A program made the position numbers and the translations under genes. A stretch of DNA of 8,239 nt, taken from assembly GCA_903934155.1 (NCBI GenBank), contig CAIZMS010000276.1, positions 1 through 8,239 on the forward strand, in the 5' to 3' direction. The stretch's first letter is position 1, and every line of letters begins with the position of its first letter. Origin of the DNA: an uncultured bacterium. Lineage in GTDB: Bacteria > Verrucomicrobiota > Kiritimatiellia > CAIKKV01 > CAITUY01. Below, piece after piece: positions 5,771 to 8,239 of the stretch. Under the pieces are notes generated by a model, which did no database searches, had not been told where the DNA came from, and was given only the letters and a program-made list of their open reading frames with translations.

Positions 5771-6934
5771 ATGAACATTCTCCTGCTCGCCCCCCATCCC
5801 TTCTATCAGGAACGCGGCACTCCGATCGCGGTCAACCTCTTGCTACAGGCGCTTTCAAGGCTGGGACATGCCGTGGATGTGCTGACTTACCATGAGGGAA
5901 TGGAAGTCTCCTACCCGGGCGTAACCCTTCATCGCATCCGGAAACCCCTTTTTGCGAGAAATGTGCCGCCGGGACCCTCGCTTAAAAAGATCCTCTGCGA
6001 TCTCGTCATGCTCCCCAAAGCCCTGTCCATGGCCAGCCGGAAACCCTATGACCTCGTTCATGCCATCGAGGAGTCGGTTTACATGGCCATGTGGATCCGG
6101 CGACGAAATGGCATTCCTTATCTTTACGACATGGACTCTTCGCTCGCCCGCCAGGTGGCTGAAAAGTTTTCATTTCTGGGGTTCTTGCTGCCGCTCATGA
6201 CTCGCATGGAGCGTGCCGCAATCCGGGGTGCTCTCGCCGTGGTGCCGGTCTGTGAGGCCCTCGCCAAAATTGCTGAGAAGGATGGAGCCAATAAGGTCGT
6301 ACTGCTTCGGGATATTTCCCTGCTGTCTCCCGCTTCATCCGAAGACCTTGAACTCGCCAGAACTCTGGTACCCCGAAGTGAATCTCCCTGCTTCATGTAT
6401 GTCGGTAATCTCGAAGCCTACCAGGGAATCGACCTCATGCTGGACAGTTTTGCAGAGTTCCTGAAAGGCGGGAGCGTGGCCCGTCTGGTCATCGCCGGGG
6501 GCAAGGCGGAAGACATCCAGCGGTACCGGGGAAAAGCGAAAAAGCTGGGCATCGGGAAAAGCACCCTATTTCTGGGGCCCCAACCTGTCACACGCATGTC
6601 GGCCCTCTTTACTGTCGCCGATGTCCTGGTATCGCCCCGCATCAAGGGAAACAACACGCCCATGAAAATCTATTCCTACCTTGCCTCGGGAAAAGCGATT
6701 CTGGCCACGGCCCTTCCGACCCATACTCAGGTTCTGACTCCCGAAGTTGCTCTCCTTGTTCCGCCCGATATCCGGAGTTTCGCCGGGGCCATGAAAACAC
6801 TGGCCAGGGATGAATCCCTCCGTCTAAAGCTGGCAGCCCAAGCCCAGGATCTTGCCCAGGCTTGTTATTCCCAGGAATCGTTTCAAAAAGCCGTTACGGA
6901 ACTCTATGCCGGAACGCAAAAGGCTTTAACCTAG
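5771..6934 (+). CDS. Glycosyltransferase, family 4 (GT-B fold)
   Basis: A 387-residue protein with the two Rossmann-like halves of GT-B enzymes. The N-terminal half starts MNILLLAPHP and contains the ERGTPIAVNLLLQALSRLGH region (14-33), where family 4 enzymes have a G-T/G-x loop binding the donor. The C-terminal half begins at MYVGNLEAYQGIDLMLDSF (209-227), continues through LVIAGGK (239-245) and the donor-binding region VSPRIKGNNTPMKIYSYLASGKAILAT (287-313), given here as landmark NNTPMKIYSYL (294-304). The usual E-x7-E pair is not kept: the position before the glycine is K292 and the second is S302. From memory this NTP-x-KIY-x-YL variant is seen in a subfamily of GT4 proteins. No signal peptide or strong membrane helix is present, so it acts in the cytoplasm or at the inner face of the membrane, moving a sugar from a nucleotide donor to an unknown acceptor. 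Its ATG follows the radical SAM stop by one base, with GGA 6 bases upstream in that gene. Confidence 0.88.
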   Translation: MNILLLAPHPFYQERGTPIAVNLLLQALSRLGHAVDVLTYHEGMEVSYPGVTLHRIRKPLFARNVPPGPSLKKILCDLVMLPKALSMASRKPYDLVHAIEESVYMAMWIRRRNGIPYLYDMDSSLARQVAEKFSFLGFLLPLMTRMERAAIRGALAVVPVCEALAKIAEKDGANKVVLLRDISLLSPASSEDLELARTLVPRSESPCFMYVGNLEAYQGIDLMLDSFAEFLKGGSVARLVIAGGKAEDIQRYRGKAKKLGIGKSTLFLGPQPVTRMSALFTVADVLVSPRIKGNNTPMKIYSYLASGKAILATALPTHTQVLTPEVALLVPPDIRSFAGAMKTLARDESLRLKLAAQAQDLAQACYSQESFQKAVTELYAGTQKALT

Positions 6935-6936
6935 GA
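6933..6936 (+). promoter_or_regulatory. Ribosome binding site choosing the second ATG of recQ
   Basis: AGGA overlaps the TAG stop of the glycosyltransferase and stands 5 bases before the ATG at 6942. The ATG at 6936, two codons earlier, has only AAAAGG at 6918-6923, 12 bases away. The second ATG is therefore the better start. Confidence 0.5.
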
Positions 6937-6941
6937 TGGTC

Positions 6942-8239
6942 ATGACCCAATCCACGCCATCCTCCGCCCCAACAAGCACCGGGCATTCCGCCGAATCCCT
7001 CCTGTCACGCCATTTCGGATTCCAGTCCTTCCAACCCGGACAGCGGGAACCAATTGAATCAGCACTCAGTGGTGGGGATTCCATCGTTGTCATGCCGACT
7101 GGCGCAGGGAAATCACTCTGTTTCCAACTTCCAGCCATGGCGCTGCCGGGAATAACCGTGGTGATCTCACCCCTGATTTCCCTGATGAAAGACCAGGTGG
7201 ACGGTCTGGCTGAACGCGGTCTTCCCGCCACCAGCCTGAACTCGTCGCTAACGACGGCTGAGGTTTCTGAACGCGTGGCTGAACTGCGAAGCGGAAAAAC
7301 AAGGCTGGTCTATGTGGCTCCGGAACGGTTTCGCAACAAGGGATTTCAGTCGCTTCTGGCGGAGTTGAATGTTTCCCTGCTGGCCATCGACGAGGCGCAT
7401 TGTATCAGCCAGTGGGGCCACGATTTCCGCCCGGACTACATCCGCCTCGGCGCCGTTGTCAAATCGTTACCGAATGCCCGAATCATGGCGCTCACCGCCA
7501 CAGCGACACAAGAAGTTCGGGACGACATCGCCAAACAACTGGGATTGGGCCAGGCGGGCCGCCCCACCCCCAAGATATTCGTCAGCGGATTTCGGCGAGA
7601 CAATCTCCGCCTGGTGGTCAGCCATGTCTCCACGCATGGCCAGAAAATGGATCGAATTTCAAGAGTTCTAGCCGACTTCAAGACCGGCATCATCTATTGC
7701 AGCACCCGAAAACAGGTTGAGCGGGTGGGCGTGATGCTTAAAGAAGAACATATCAAGCATCTGATTTATCACGCAGGCTTGAACGATGACCAACGCCGCC
7801 GGGCACAGGAACGGTTTATGGGAGGGGAATTTCCGATTGTGGTCGCGACTAACGCCTTTGGTATGGGTGTGGATCGCTCCGACCTGCGCTTTGTCATCCA
7901 CTGGGATGTCCCCGGCAGTATCGAGGCCTATTATCAGGAAGTCGGGCGCGCTGGACGAGATGGAAAGCTGTCGCATTGCGAGCTGCTTTACAACTACGCC
8001 GATGTCCGTACCCAGGAATTTTTCCTGGATGGCTCAAACCCTGATCCCTCCGTCATCCTGGGGGTCTGGGACGAGGTACGGACCATTTTAAAGGAAGGGC
8101 CTCAAGCCTGTTCTCTGGAGGAATGGGGAGAGCGGATTCTTTCGACAACCAATAAAATCACCGTTCATACCTGCATGGGATTGTATGAACGCTGCGGACT
8201 GGTCGAACGGGAAATTCAGGCAGGCTCCCGGTGTTACAC
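6942..8239 (+). CDS. recQ: ATP-dependent DNA helicase, RecQ family, 3' end missing
   Basis: 432 residues are visible and the frame is still open at the window edge. All superfamily 2 RecQ motifs are present in order (numbered from the ATG at 6942): motif 0 FGFQSFQPGQREPI (25-38), Walker A PTGAGKS (52-58), ISPLISLMKDQV (75-86), DEAHCISQWGHDFRPDY (150-166), LTATA (184-188), IIYCSTRKQVE (250-260), ATNAFGMGVDRSDLRFVIHWDVP (landmark ATNAFGMGVDR, 302-312) and YYQEVGRAGRDG (330-341). It would unwind DNA 3' to 5' during recombination and fork repair. After motif VI comes LLYNYADVRTQEFFLDGSNP (348-367) and then a stretch that looks like a winged helix (LEEWGERIL to LYERCGLVERE). The zinc-binding tetracysteine that normally follows the helicase core is not seen before the edge, so this is a divergent RecQ or one with an insertion. 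It begins 7 bp after the glycosyltransferase stop and is likely cotranscribed with it. Confidence 0.92.
   Translation, partial: MTQSTPSSAPTSTGHSAESLLSRHFGFQSFQPGQREPIESALSGGDSIVVMPTGAGKSLCFQLPAMALPGITVVISPLISLMKDQVDGLAERGLPATSLNSSLTTAEVSERVAELRSGKTRLVYVAPERFRNKGFQSLLAELNVSLLAIDEAHCISQWGHDFRPDYIRLGAVVKSLPNARIMALTATATQEVRDDIAKQLGLGQAGRPTPKIFVSGFRRDNLRLVVSHVSTHGQKMDRISRVLADFKTGIIYCSTRKQVERVGVMLKEEHIKHLIYHAGLNDDQRRRAQERFMGGEFPIVVATNAFGMGVDRSDLRFVIHWDVPGSIEAYYQEVGRAGRDGKLSHCELLYNYADVRTQEFFLDGSNPDPSVILGVWDEVRTILKEGPQACSLEEWGERILSTTNKITVHTCMGLYERCGLVEREIQAGSRCY

Noticed and set aside
6573..6582. Palindrome TGGGGCCCCA in the glycosyltransferase gene (and GGGGCCCC near 1128)
   Set aside because: Short GC palindromes without a loop in coding sequence; no pattern of spacing or repetition gives them a role.
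1..8239. CRISPR arrays, transposase genes, tRNA or rRNA genes, phage or defence genes
   Set aside because: No direct repeat series, no terminal inverted repeats, no transposase or integrase motifs and no RNA gene signatures were seen; RecQ alone does not make a defence system.

Overview
This is a bacterial chromosomal window, densely coded on both strands. It has seven complete or nearly complete genes plus one cut at each edge, and no sign of phage, transposon, tRNA, rRNA or CRISPR. Base composition looks moderately GC-rich and even throughout (not counted). The mix of an SSS symporter with a tiny two-helix membrane protein, a divergent galactokinase-family protein, a DXS with a GDA (not GDG) thiamine motif and a divergent RecQ reminds me of PVC-type bacteria (Verrucomicrobiota, Kiritimatiellota, Lentisphaerota). 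That placement is a memory-based guess of low confidence.

Layout. (1) 1-1721, plus strand: the last 81 codons of a sodium:solute symporter, a 69-residue two-helix membrane protein, and a GHMP kinase of the galactokinase family. The gaps are 18 and 1 bp, so this is very probably one operon that imports and then phosphorylates a sugar or sugar-like compound. Two perfect inverted repeats lie in the first 100 bases of the kinase gene. (2) 1718-4589, minus strand: dxs, the first enzyme of the MEP isoprenoid pathway, followed after 4 bp by a ten-helix AEC-family transporter whose ribosome binding site lies in the end of dxs. This pair converges on the kinase gene so tightly that both stop codons share the palindrome TTAA, with a 7-bp hairpin directly beside it. 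(3) 4590-4683: the only real intergenic gap, a divergent promoter region with a plausible sigma-70-type promoter for dxs. (4) 4684-8239, plus strand: a radical SAM/SPASM protein, a family 4 glycosyltransferase and a RecQ-type helicase that runs off the window, each separated by 1 to 7 bp.

How the genes fit together. The first operon makes sense as uptake plus trapping by phosphorylation, but no other Leloir-pathway gene is present, so the kinase substrate is open. The dxs-transporter pair is translationally coupled, but the transported compound is unknown. The radical SAM enzyme and glycosyltransferase look like part of a surface glycan or glycoconjugate pathway. RecQ is probably a passenger at the end of that transcript. 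I found no clear new defence or mobile system. The most interesting items are the small membrane protein between symporter and kinase, the altered nucleotide-binding loops of the kinase, its paired 5' hairpins, and the transcript coupling a radical SAM enzyme, a glycosyltransferase and a helicase.
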